The position numbers were made by a program, and so were the translations under genes. Source: Candidatus Moranbacteria bacterium CG_4_8_14_3_um_filter_41_13 (GTDB lineage Bacteria > Patescibacteriota > Minisyncoccia > Moranbacterales > UBA1568). From it: DNA of 15,320 nt. Below, one piece after another: positions 6,479-13,817 of the stretch (positions are counted from its first letter, which is position 1; each line of letters opens with the position of its first letter). Below the pieces are notes generated by a model. That model saw only the letters and a program-made list of their open reading frames with translations. It did not search any database and had not been told where the DNA came from. The stretch lies in NCBI GenBank assembly GCA_002782305.1, contig PFHN01000045.1, forward strand, positions 1-15,320, given 5' to 3'.

Positions 6479-7492
6479 ATGCTTGTCACCGCTGATTCTT
6501 CCTTAGCTGATGAACAAAACTTTGATACTACTCTTCGTCCACAGTATTTCGCAGAATACGTTGGTCAGGAGAAAATCAAGCGTCATTTAGACATCTTTAT
6601 CCAGGCTGCGAAAAAACGCAATGAACGCATCGATCATGTTCTCCTCTACGGTCCAGCTGGACTTGGTAAAACAACCTTGGCACATATCATTGCCAAAGAA
6701 ATGAATGTAAATATAAAAATCACTTCTGGTCCAGCCATTGAAAAGGTGGGTGATCTCGGTTCTATTCTGACAAACCTCGATGATGGTGATGTGCTCTTCA
6801 TCGATGAAATTCATCGTCTCAATAAAATGATCGAGGAAGTTCTCTATCCTGCTATGGAAGATTACAAACTCGATATCATTATTGGCAAAGGTCCTGCAGC
6901 AAGGACTATTCAGCTCGATCTTCCTCACTTTACGCTTATCGGCGCAACAACTAAACTCGGTTCTTTGTCCAATCCGCTTCGTAACCGTTTTGGTTCGACA
7001 CACAGACTCGAATTTTACACCAAAGAAGAAATTGAAAAAATTGTGAAACGATCGTCAAACATTCTCGAGATTGGACTCGATGCAGATGGAGCAAGAGAAA
7101 TTGCCAAGTCAAGTAGACAAACCCCTCGTGTTGCTAACCGCATACTGAAACGTGTTCGTGATTACGCCCAAATAAAAGACCTTTCTACTATCACTGGCGA
7201 TATCGCTCGCGAAGCACTGAAGCTCTATGAAATTGATCACCTCGGACTCGAACCTACAGATAGACATATTCTAGAAACTATTATTCATACGTTCAAAGGT
7301 GGACCTGCTGGACTGCGAGCCATCTCGAGTGTCACAGGAGAAGAAATACAAACCATCGAAGATGTAGTCGAACCATATCTTTTACAACTCGGATTCATTG
7401 CCCGTACTCCTCGTGGTCGCGTCATCACTGAGGCTGGCTACAGTCATCTCGGAATCACTATACCTTTTGATCATCACAAAAAACTTCTCTAG
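6479..7492 (+). CDS. ruvB: Holliday junction branch migration helicase RuvB
   Basis: RuvB is the AAA+ motor that, with RuvA, drives branch migration of Holliday junctions before RuvC cuts them. The 337-residue product has normal length. The N-terminal LRPQYFAEYVGQE (19-31) is the family entry motif. Walker A is GPAGLGKTT (58-66), Walker B LFIDEIH (106-112), sensor 1 LIGATTK (153-159), and the arginine finger is R170 in LRNRFG, where many relatives have LRDRFG. The C-terminal winged helix follows with GGPAGLRAISS near 276 and PRGRVIT near 325. The start is the first ATG, with no Shine-Dalgarno sequence, and the residues before the family motif are a short variable tail. ruvA is not next to it; ruvC is 1.7 kb downstream in a different transcription unit. 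Confidence 0.98.
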   Translation: MLVTADSSLADEQNFDTTLRPQYFAEYVGQEKIKRHLDIFIQAAKKRNERIDHVLLYGPAGLGKTTLAHIIAKEMNVNIKITSGPAIEKVGDLGSILTNLDDGDVLFIDEIHRLNKMIEEVLYPAMEDYKLDIIIGKGPAARTIQLDLPHFTLIGATTKLGSLSNPLRNRFGSTHRLEFYTKEEIEKIVKRSSNILEIGLDADGAREIAKSSRQTPRVANRILKRVRDYAQIKDLSTITGDIAREALKLYEIDHLGLEPTDRHILETIIHTFKGGPAGLRAISSVTGEEIQTIEDVVEPYLLQLGFIARTPRGRVITEAGYSHLGITIPFDHHKKLL

Positions 7493-7503
7493 ACTTTTTC
7501 TGC

Positions 7504-7532
7504 TTTTCTTTTCTTCCTTCCAATGATAGAAT
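7504..7532 (+). promoter_or_regulatory. Possible promoter of the membrane/PH-domain gene pair
   Basis: TAGAAT (7527-7532) has TG one base upstream (TGA-TAGAAT), an extended -10; only a poor -35 (TTTTCT, 7504-7509) is present at 17 bases. Initiation would fall a few bases before the ATG at 7546. The pair may instead be read through from ruvB, since no terminator lies between. Confidence 0.3.
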
Positions 7533-7545
7533 AAAAGAAAAAAAT

Positions 7546-7761
7546 ATGACCTCTCTTATTTTAGCTCTATATCTTCTTATTTTCTTTTGTTACATTGCGG
7601 TAGCTCTCTTTATTCTTTTCCACATATTCCGCTATTCCTTGAAGCGTAGTACAGCTATCTTTTCTGCTTCTCTTTTTTCTCTTGTTTTTATTGTCCTCAT
7701 GGTGACAAATTTTATTCTTTTTACACGATTACCTTTTTCTGAAATAACTTCTTCTTTCTAA
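7546..7761 (+). CDS. Small two-helix membrane protein of unknown function
   Basis: The 71-residue product is almost entirely hydrophobic: helix 1 spans about 3-27 and helix 2 about 37-61, joined by the basic turn FRYSLKRS. That places the loop on the cytoplasmic side by the positive-inside rule, with both ends outside or in the membrane. There are no catalytic motifs and no signal-peptide cleavage site. It sits 53 bp after ruvB and 7 bp before the PH-domain gene, so it is probably co-translated with the latter and may be its membrane partner. Reality is supported by the tight spacing, uninterrupted hydrophobic pattern and codon use like the neighbours; no family was recognised. Confidence 0.65.
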   Translation: MTSLILALYLLIFFCYIAVALFILFHIFRYSLKRSTAIFSASLFSLVFIVLMVTNFILFTRLPFSEITSSF

Positions 7762-7768
7762 TATTTTT

Positions 7769-8311
7769 ATGCGTTACGCTTTCCACCGTTTTCATTTCAC
7801 TGGTCAAAGAGAAAATGAAGAAGTCATCGAGGTTATTCATCGCCACTGGCTCAATATCACCCTCCAATTTCTCATGCTTTTCTTCTTCACAGCGGTCACT
7901 CTAGGAGTGATGTTTATTCTCCCGTTCTTTTTCCCCGTACTTCTTGGTGCTTATACGGTTTCCTTATTCCATTTTGTTGAAAACACTTTTTTTCTGTGTA
8001 TTTGGATTTTCAGTTTTCTTATTTGGATTGATTATTATTTTGATGTTTGGATTATCACCAACGAACGCATCGTGAATATAGAACAAAAAGGCCTTTTTAA
8101 TAGATATATTAGCGAACTTAACTTCCGCAATATTCAGGACGTAGCAACGGTTGTCGAGGGTATTGTCCCAACAATGTTCAATTTCGGAGAAGTCTCTGTA
8201 CAAACCGCTGCTGAGCAAGAACGTTTTCTCTTTCATATGGTGCCTGATCCATACCGTATCAAGGACATTATTATGAAACTTTCTGAACAGACTAAGGGCA
8301 ATTTACAATAA
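7769..8311 (+). CDS. Membrane-anchored bacterial PH-domain protein (YdbT/DUF304-like)
   Basis: The 180-residue protein has a short polar N-terminus, two transmembrane helices (about 29-56 and 66-90) and a C-terminal bacterial pleckstrin-homology domain (about 92-165). The domain is recognised from WIITNERIVNIEQKGLF (94-110), the ELNFRNIQDV strand (116-125) and the turn-rich end FGEVSVQTA (139-147), the usual pattern of this family. Such proteins are poorly understood; some act in envelope homeostasis. Nothing here points to an enzyme. The start follows the small membrane gene by 7 bp, suggesting one operon. Its last codons overlap the promoter of the next operon. Family assignment is good, function unknown. 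Confidence 0.82.
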   Translation: MRYAFHRFHFTGQRENEEVIEVIHRHWLNITLQFLMLFFFTAVTLGVMFILPFFFPVLLGAYTVSLFHFVENTFFLCIWIFSFLIWIDYYFDVWIITNERIVNIEQKGLFNRYISELNFRNIQDVATVVEGIVPTMFNFGEVSVQTAAEQERFLFHMVPDPYRIKDIIMKLSEQTKGNLQ

Positions 8312-8330
8312 GGTAATTCTGCGCTATACT
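8302..8330 (+). promoter_or_regulatory. Promoter of the yebC-ruvC-ligase operon
   Basis: TTTACA (8302-8307) and TATACT (8325-8330) are exactly 17 bases apart, each one base off consensus. Initiation near 8337 leaves a leader of about 40 bases before yebC. The -35 lies within the last codons of the PH-domain gene. No other good promoter or terminator is seen before 13759, so it may serve six genes. Confidence 0.72.
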
Positions 8331-8378
8331 CACATTTGCTTCACATTAAAAGTATCCTAACTTTTTTTATTTTTTCCT

Positions 8379-9104
8379 ATGTCAGGACATTCACACTGGG
8401 CGACCCACAAACACCAAAAAGGCATCAATGATGCAAAACGAGGGATTATTTTCACAAAATATGGCAGACTGATCACTATCGCTGCACGCGAAGGTGGAAG
8501 CGGAAATCCTACTATGAATTTCAAACTCCGTCTTGCCATTGACCAAGCAAAAAGTGTCAATATGCCGAAGGAAAACATTGATAGAGCTGTCAAAGTAGGT
8601 ACTGGTGAGGCAAAAGACGGTGTTCAAATAGATGAGATTGTGTATGAAGGCTATGGACCTGGACAAGTAGCACTCATTATTGAGACGGCTACAGATAATA
8701 GAAATCGTACCGTGAGTGAAATCAAATCCCTTCTCACAAAAGGTGGCGGGAAGTTTGTTGCCTCTGGAGCAGTCAGTTTTATGTTTCGTCACACAGGACT
8801 TATCTCTTTTTCCAGAGAAAAATACACTTCTCTCGAAGCACTGGAAGCAGAAACACTTGAATCAGGTGCTGATGACTTCTTCACGACCGATGAAGTATTT
8901 GTAGTCGTAACAGCTGTCGAAATGCTTCAATCTGTCGAAGAATACTTCCGAAACAAAGGTTTTCTCTGTGAAAGTGCCGAACTCGGCTATGTACCCACAC
9001 AAACAGTGTCGCCAAGCAGAGATGAACTCGCATCTCTCGAAAAACTCCTTGAAACACTCGAAGACCATCAGGATGTTCAGAAAATCTGGAATAATCTCGA
9101 TTAG
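8379..9104 (+). CDS. yebC: YebC/PmpR-family translation factor or regulator
   Basis: The 241-residue protein matches the YebC family from end to end at normal length. Visible signatures are MSGHSHWATHKHQKG at the very start, DAKRGIIFTK (18-27), the NMPKENIDRAVKVGTG helix (61-76), and YEGYGPGQVALIIETATDN (89-107) followed by RNRT. The initiating ATG is fixed by the MSGHS start. Members were first described as transcriptional regulators, and more recent work on the family ties some to relief of ribosome stalling on proline-rich stretches; the sequence does not decide between these. It lies 44 bp ahead of ruvC, a common yebC-ruvC pairing, and opens the operon. One oddity is GRLITIAARE (29-38) where most relatives have a REI-type sequence. 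Confidence 0.97.
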   Translation: MSGHSHWATHKHQKGINDAKRGIIFTKYGRLITIAAREGGSGNPTMNFKLRLAIDQAKSVNMPKENIDRAVKVGTGEAKDGVQIDEIVYEGYGPGQVALIIETATDNRNRTVSEIKSLLTKGGGKFVASGAVSFMFRHTGLISFSREKYTSLEALEAETLESGADDFFTTDEVFVVVTAVEMLQSVEEYFRNKGFLCESAELGYVPTQTVSPSRDELASLEKLLETLEDHQDVQKIWNNLD

Positions 9105-9148
9105 TCATTCTTCTCTTCGCGCCTTGATTTTCTTACATTTATATCACT

Positions 9149-9652
9149 ATGCGTATTCTCGGCATTGATCCTGGTACGGCTATTGTTGGCTGGGGAGTTA
9201 TTGATATACAAGGGAGCACTATAAAAACGATTGCTTTTGGGCATATTGAAACATCAAAAAATCTTCCTATGTCTAAGCGTTTATTTGAGATTTCCACCAA
9301 TCTTCAAAGTATTATTAAAAAATATCAGCCAAGTGAATCTGCTGTAGAAGAGCTTTTCTTTTTTAAAAACCAGAAAACCATTATCTCGGTCGCACAGGCT
9401 CGTGGCTGTATACTCTTGACTTTAGAGAATTTATGTGTTAATATGTACGGTTATACACCCCTCGAAATAAAACAGGCACTCACCAATTACGGACGTGCAG
9501 ATAAAGCCCAAGTACAGCTTATGGTAAAGACCATTCTGAAACTTGCCACCATTCCAAAGCCTGATGATACAGCTGATGCTCTCGCGGTTGCCCTCTGCCA
9601 CGCTAGTCGCCGGAAAATGGAAAATATTAAACAATCAGGCGTCTCCCTCTAA
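9149..9652 (+). CDS. ruvC: Holliday junction endonuclease RuvC
   Basis: RuvC is the dimeric RNase H-fold nuclease that cuts Holliday junctions symmetrically after RuvAB branch migration. The product has 167 residues, normal size. All four catalytic acids are visible: D7 in ILGIDPGT, E67 in SAVEELFF, and D140 and D143 in KPDDTADALAVALCH. The junction-binding segment SVAQARGCIL (80-89) and the YTPLEIKQALTNYGRADKAQV stretch (102-122) are also standard. The ATG at 9149 gives the expected MRILGIDPG start; no Shine-Dalgarno sequence precedes it. It lies between yebC and the 7TM gene, whose ATG is only 25 bp downstream, so the recombination gene seems to share a message with the ligase genes. Confidence 0.98.
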   Translation: MRILGIDPGTAIVGWGVIDIQGSTIKTIAFGHIETSKNLPMSKRLFEISTNLQSIIKKYQPSESAVEELFFFKNQKTIISVAQARGCILLTLENLCVNMYGYTPLEIKQALTNYGRADKAQVQLMVKTILKLATIPKPDDTADALAVALCHASRRKMENIKQSGVSL

Positions 9653-9677
9653 AGAATTTATTTTTTAAACATTGCAT

Positions 9678-10334
9678 ATGTTTCACCATCCTCTTGTTAC
9701 TTTTTTTGTTGCGCAGGGCATACCAGAGCAAACAGTTCTTCTCCTTCTTATGCTTCCTCTTGTCGCCACTCTTGTGGCTTTCTTTAGACAAGTTATTGGG
9801 ATCAAGGCCTTTGGTATCTACACGCCGTCTATTATTACGTTTGCTCTTTTAGCCTTTGATCCAAACGGTATCAAATACGGAAGCGCTATGTTCATTAGCA
9901 TCATCCTTGTGGGTATGGTCACGCGGTTTCTCCTCCGAAATCTTCGTCTCCTCTATCTCCCACGCGTAGCCATTACCCTTTCTATTGTTTCTTTGTCTGT
10001 TCTCTTTTTATTGTTTATTGGAGCCATCACTCATCGCACTGGTCTTGCATCAGTTTCTATTTTCCCGCTTCTCATTATGATTACTCTTGCAGAGAAATTT
10101 GTGGCCACACAAATTGAAAAAGGAAGCAAAACAGCCTTTATTTTGGCAACAGAAACCCTTGTTATCTCTATTGTTGGTTATTTCCTCGTAAGTTGGTCTT
10201 GGCTTACTGATTTTATTCTCGCCTATCCTTGGGCCATACTTTTTACCTTTGTGATTAATGTTTGGCTTGGGAAATGGTCAGGTCTTCGTTTTACTGAATA
10301 CTTCCGTTTCCAGAAAATCACTCACTCTTTATAG
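9678..10334 (+). CDS. 7TM protein of the transglutaminase-associated family, without the transglutaminase domain
   Basis: The 218-residue protein has seven likely transmembrane helices (about 16-36, 45-60, 68-85, 95-117, 121-140, 153-172, 180-200). It carries the signatures of the 7TM unit usually fused to an inactive transglutaminase-like domain: RQVIGIKAFGIYTPSI near 37-52, FPLLIMITLAEKFVATQIEKG in the middle, and GLRFTEYFRF at the end. In other bacteria that fusion accompanies an alpha-L-glutamate-ligase-like ATP-grasp protein and a retropepsin-like protease, and exactly these domains lie in the next gene. Here only the 7TM part is present. The ATG at 9678 is preferred over the TTG two codons upstream. 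The gene is 21 bp ahead of the ATP-grasp fusion. It may hold the ligases at the membrane or move their product; that role is inferred. Confidence 0.85.
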   Translation: MFHHPLVTFFVAQGIPEQTVLLLLMLPLVATLVAFFRQVIGIKAFGIYTPSIITFALLAFDPNGIKYGSAMFISIILVGMVTRFLLRNLRLLYLPRVAITLSIVSLSVLFLLFIGAITHRTGLASVSIFPLLIMITLAEKFVATQIEKGSKTAFILATETLVISIVGYFLVSWSWLTDFILAYPWAILFTFVINVWLGKWSGLRFTEYFRFQKITHSL

Positions 10335-10355
10335 ACCTTTCTTCACTGACAATCT

Positions 10356-11765
10356 ATGTTTGATTTTTTCAAAAAAAGCCAGAATCTTCTTGGTATGAAC
10401 GCTCGTAACCTAGACTATATCCGGCCATATAACCGTAAAAAAGGCATGCGTATCGCTGATAACAAGCTTCTTTGTAAGCGCATTCTTCAGAAAAATAATC
10501 TCGGCGTTTCATCGCTTATTGCAAAAATAAAGACTCATGAAGAGCTGGAGCAGTTCGATTTCACGAAGCTTCCTGATAGCTTTGCTTTAAAGCCAAATCG
10601 TGGATTCGGTGGTGGTGGCATTATCGTTGTCTATGCACGAAAGAAAAACCACAGTGATGCTTGGATTAAGGCAAATGGTTCCCTCATCACCACTGATGAT
10701 ATCAAGAGCCATATCCGCAATATTCTTGACGGCTCTTTTTCACTTTCCAATATTCCTGATATTGCCTTTTTTGAGGAAAGACTAAAACTCCTCAAACTTT
10801 TCAAACCCTATGCTTTCAAAGGCATTCCTGATATCAGGGTTATTATATTCAATAACGTGCCTGTGATGGCGATGCTCAGACTTCCTACGCGCGCATCAGA
10901 CGGCAAAGCCAATCTCCAACAAGGAGCTATTGGTGTGGGTATCGACCTTGCTACAGGAACCACTACGAGCGCCATCCTTGGTAAAGGTCATGTCATCGAA
11001 TACATTCCTGGCACCAAGCTAGTGCTCTCTGGTATCAAAATCCCTTATTGGAATGAAATTTTACGTATGTCAGTGGAATCCCAGCGCATTTCTGGATTAG
11101 GATTTCTTGGAACGGATATTTCTATCGACAGAGAAAAGGGTCCGGTCATTTTAGAGCTCAATGCGAGACCAGGACTTTCTATTCAACTCGCTAACCTTGC
11201 AGGATTAAAAAGTCGCTTGAAAAGAGTTTCAGGACTCAAAATAAAAACCACAGAGCGAGGTATACGGGTAGGCAAGAACCTTTTTGGAGGAGAAATCGAA
11301 GAAGAAATCGAGGAGCTTTCAGGCAAACGTGTCATCGGTAGCATCGAAAAAGTGAAGCTCATCGGCAAAGACGGGAAAGAAATCGAAGTAGAGGCAAAGA
11401 TTGATACCGGCGCTGATTCTACTTCTATCGATATCGAACTGGCCAAACAACTTGGGTTTAGTGAGGTTCTCGCCTACTTTAAAGCCCTCGCTCTACCTGT
11501 AATCACTTCACGAGAAGAAGGGCAAACGCTCCATGCTTCTCTTTTGGATCAATACAGCAAAAGTCATCCAGATCTTGCAGATATCACTATAATTTATGCC
11601 TCCAACGGAATATCTATTCGACCAAAAATAAAACTTTTATTCATTATGGATGCTACAGAAATATCTGCTAAGGTTTCCGTTACGGATAGATCGTCCCTCC
11701 AATACCCTCTCATTATTGGGAGAAAGAATCTAGGAAAGTTTCTCATTGATACCAGTAAAAAGTAA
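10356..11765 (+). CDS. Alpha-L-glutamate-ligase-like ATP-grasp enzyme fused to a retropepsin-like protease
   Basis: The 469-residue protein has two domains. Residues 1-300 are a RimK-related ATP-grasp ligase: LGMNARNLDYI near the start, DNKLLCKRIL (35-44), nucleotide-binding LKPNRGFGGGGI (78-89), FFEERL (138-143), metal-binding DIRVII (159-164) and ELNARPGLSIQ (267-277). Such enzymes join an amino acid, often glutamate, to a peptide or protein carboxylate through an acyl phosphate. Residues 325-469 match the pepsin-like family often called ATP-dependent zinc protease (PF05618, RimB-like), with the catalytic turn KIDTGADSTSID (348-359) and the paired IGRKNL (454-459) near the end. These activities are usually on separate proteins; here the ligase and a candidate trimming peptidase are covalently linked. 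The gene stands 3 bp before the second ATP-grasp gene. Domain calls are strong; the substrate is unknown. Confidence 0.88.
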   Translation: MFDFFKKSQNLLGMNARNLDYIRPYNRKKGMRIADNKLLCKRILQKNNLGVSSLIAKIKTHEELEQFDFTKLPDSFALKPNRGFGGGGIIVVYARKKNHSDAWIKANGSLITTDDIKSHIRNILDGSFSLSNIPDIAFFEERLKLLKLFKPYAFKGIPDIRVIIFNNVPVMAMLRLPTRASDGKANLQQGAIGVGIDLATGTTTSAILGKGHVIEYIPGTKLVLSGIKIPYWNEILRMSVESQRISGLGFLGTDISIDREKGPVILELNARPGLSIQLANLAGLKSRLKRVSGLKIKTTERGIRVGKNLFGGEIEEEIEELSGKRVIGSIEKVKLIGKDGKEIEVEAKIDTGADSTSIDIELAKQLGFSEVLAYFKALALPVITSREEGQTLHASLLDQYSKSHPDLADITIIYASNGISIRPKIKLLFIMDATEISAKVSVTDRSSLQYPLIIGRKNLGKFLIDTSKK

Positions 11766-11768
11766 TCT

Positions 11769-12749
11769 ATGTCTGATCAAAAAAATCTTGTTGTCTTGTA
11801 CTATGGGGATGACTGGCACAAAACTGTGCCTCTCGAAAACTCACCAGAAACAAGAGCTTCATTCGAGGAATTCTATACTTTTGCAAATCGGCACGGATGG
11901 AACATTTTCCGCGCCAGTATCCTTTGGTTCGACCAAGATACTTTTTCATTTTTAAAAAGTTGGACCTACGCGGATGGAACTTGGCAAAAAATTGAAAGCT
12001 CTATCAGACCAGATGCCGTATTCGACAAGACGTCCGGGAAATATGATTACTCCCTCTTCGACCTGAAGATGGCTATTTCAAAAAAAATATCTCTTCGTAA
12101 TTCTCCTCTTTTCCGCACCTCATTCGACAACAAATTTTCTCAATACCTCACTTTTTCAGAGTTCATGCCAATGACTTTACTCGCAGAAAGCCGGGATCAG
12201 CTTTTAGAAACACTCTCAGCCATTCCTACAACGAAGGCTGTTATCAAAGAAATATATGGATCGGGAGGGAAACAAGTAACTATTGAGGAGAAAAATCTTT
12301 TGGAAAGTCGCTCTGATATTTTCCTCTATCCAGTCATCATCCAGGAATTTATTGAGACCTCTGGAATCCCAGGATTTTCAGATGAAGGTGTCGTGGCCGA
12401 TCTTCGGCTTGTTTATATTAACAAGGATCTCGTGTATGCTCTCTCACGCATAGCAAAACAAGGATCTCTTCACACAAATTTTCATCAAGGTGCCCACGCT
12501 GTACTAGTACCACTCGAAAAGATTCCACCTTCTTGTCTTGAAGTTGCAGAAAAGATTCGAAGAAAGCTTATTCTTTTTGAAAACATCAACTACTCTTTGG
12601 ATTTCATGTTTACACAGAATGACACTCCCCTATTTATCGAAATGAACACCACTCCAGGACTTGATCTTTTACGGATTGTTGGAGCACCAGAAACCAAAGA
12701 ATACTATTACCAAGAATTACTTGATTCTTTTTTACAAAAAACCATATGA
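11769..12749 (+). CDS. Second ATP-grasp ligase, RimK/glutathione-synthetase-like
   Basis: The 326-residue protein is an ATP-grasp carboxylate-amine ligase, distinct from the preceding one. An N-terminal Rossmann-like part (1-110) leads to the ATP-grasp core: KEIYGSGGKQVTI (160-172) as lysine and glycine-rich loop, QEFIE (192-196) contacting adenine, DLRLVYIN (211-218), the SLHTNFHQGA turn (233-242) typical of the GshB/RimK group, and FIEMNTTPGLDLL (289-301) with metal ligands E291 and N293. It should activate a carboxylate with ATP and join it to an amine; neither partner can be read from the sequence. It begins 3 bp after the fusion gene. Its TGA stop, the only one among the complete genes here, overlaps the ATG of the glycosyltransferase, suggesting coupled translation. 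Confidence 0.87.
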   Translation: MSDQKNLVVLYYGDDWHKTVPLENSPETRASFEEFYTFANRHGWNIFRASILWFDQDTFSFLKSWTYADGTWQKIESSIRPDAVFDKTSGKYDYSLFDLKMAISKKISLRNSPLFRTSFDNKFSQYLTFSEFMPMTLLAESRDQLLETLSAIPTTKAVIKEIYGSGGKQVTIEEKNLLESRSDIFLYPVIIQEFIETSGIPGFSDEGVVADLRLVYINKDLVYALSRIAKQGSLHTNFHQGAHAVLVPLEKIPPSCLEVAEKIRRKLILFENINYSLDFMFTQNDTPLFIEMNTTPGLDLLRIVGAPETKEYYYQELLDSFLQKTI

Positions 12750-13759
12750 AAATAGCTCTTGTAGCTCCAGCTTTTGGCCAAACAGGTGGGCCTGAGGTAA
12801 TGGTCAAGACTTTAGCTGAGTCCCTCACAAAGAAAGGGGTAGATATAACCGTTTTTGCGCCAGCCGATTGGAAAACCACAGCCAAACATATGCATTCAAT
12901 TCCTCAAAGCTTATGGAATATGACCGGCTTTAAGGATCAAACTATGACCCTGCGCCGTAACTTCCAAATGGCCAGTCAAACAACGGTTCTAAAATTCCAG
13001 GATACATTTGATCTTATCCACCTAAATGTTCCTAGCTTTGCTGCCGCCGCTATTGCAGGGGCGAAGATTCCCGTACTTCTGTCGGCTCATAGCCGGATTC
13101 CTAAGGATGAGTTCTTGCAGCTGAAAAAGTTAGGTGCCCACATTGTCGCCCTTTCTCACGCACAAGCAAAAAAACTGCCTTATGACTCTGTCATTTGGAA
13201 TGGCCTCAATGTATCCGAGATTCAACCTTCTTTTGAGCCTGGAAAATATCTTGTCACTATCGGACGTCTGACCGACCAAAAAGGAATCCACTCCGCTATT
13301 AACATTGCGAAAAAGGCTCGTGTGCCCCTTATTATAATCGGAAGAGTTGGTAACGGCGCTGATCGACAAGTATATTTCAAAGAACAAATTAAGCCTTATA
13401 TCGACGGAGATATGGTTCGCCATCTCGATACCATCCCTCATGAAGAGATATTTTCCTACCTACGCTCTGCAAAAGCTCTTCTTTTTCCTATTGTTCGCGC
13501 AGAAACTTTCGGGCTCGTTGCAGCTGAAGCTTTGGCTTGTGGTACGCCAGTCATTGGAACCCGCGTTGATCCTCTCCCAGAACTTCTGACGGATAGTTCT
13601 ATTTCTTTTCTTTCTGACGACCTAGATGAACTAGCCAACGTAGCAGCTCACACAGAACGATTTGACCGCCAGACTTGTCGTCGTTACGCCGAAGAGCACT
13701 TCAGTACGGAACGCATGGCCGATGAATACATCGCTCTCTACAAAGATCTCCTAAAATAA
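12746..13759 (+). CDS. GT4-family glycosyltransferase
   Basis: The 337-residue protein has the two Rossmann-like halves of GT-B enzymes. The N-terminal acceptor half starts MKIALVAPAFGQTGGPE (1-17), with the glycine-rich loop of the family. The C-terminal nucleotide-sugar half has TIGRLTDQKG (171-180) and the EX7E signature with E253 and E261 in RAETFGLVAAEALACGTPVIG (251-271). Such retaining enzymes move a sugar from an NDP- or GDP-sugar to a lipid, glycan or protein. No membrane helix or signal peptide is seen, so it acts in the cytoplasm or at the inner membrane face. The ATGA overlap with the preceding ligase implies tight co-expression, which hints that the peptide-like product could be glycosylated. 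That link is inferred from position only. Confidence 0.92.
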   Translation: MKIALVAPAFGQTGGPEVMVKTLAESLTKKGVDITVFAPADWKTTAKHMHSIPQSLWNMTGFKDQTMTLRRNFQMASQTTVLKFQDTFDLIHLNVPSFAAAAIAGAKIPVLLSAHSRIPKDEFLQLKKLGAHIVALSHAQAKKLPYDSVIWNGLNVSEIQPSFEPGKYLVTIGRLTDQKGIHSAINIAKKARVPLIIIGRVGNGADRQVYFKEQIKPYIDGDMVRHLDTIPHEEIFSYLRSAKALLFPIVRAETFGLVAAEALACGTPVIGTRVDPLPELLTDSSISFLSDDLDELANVAAHTERFDRQTCRRYAEEHFSTERMADEYIALYKDLLK

Positions 13760-13760
13760 G

Positions 13761-13817
13761 TCTTCGAGTGCCAAACCTCCGGCCGAAGAATCTCTTCTTA
13801 TCGGGAAAAGGCCTTTT
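13761..13817. terminator. Weak hairpins between convergent genes
   Basis: TCTTCG (13761-13766) pairs with CGAAGA (13784-13789), with an inner GCC/GGC pairing, and the palindrome AAAAGGCCTTTT lies at 13807-13818. Neither is followed by a strong T-run on the plus strand. On the minus strand the first hairpin is followed by ACTTATTTT. It could serve as a weak two-way terminator for the glycosyltransferase and carboxypeptidase genes. Confidence 0.35.

Noticed and set aside
9672..9677. TTG start two codons ahead of the 7TM gene
   Set aside because: An ATG follows at 9678 with the usual T before it; the upstream TTG adds only two residues.
12747..12749. UGA read as glycine, as in Gracilibacteria and Absconditabacteria
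   Set aside because: Twelve of 13 complete genes end in TAA or TAG, but no gene, including the 1007-codon pilB, contains an in-frame TGA, and glycines use GGN. The single TGA makes a normal stop after a complete ATP-grasp protein.
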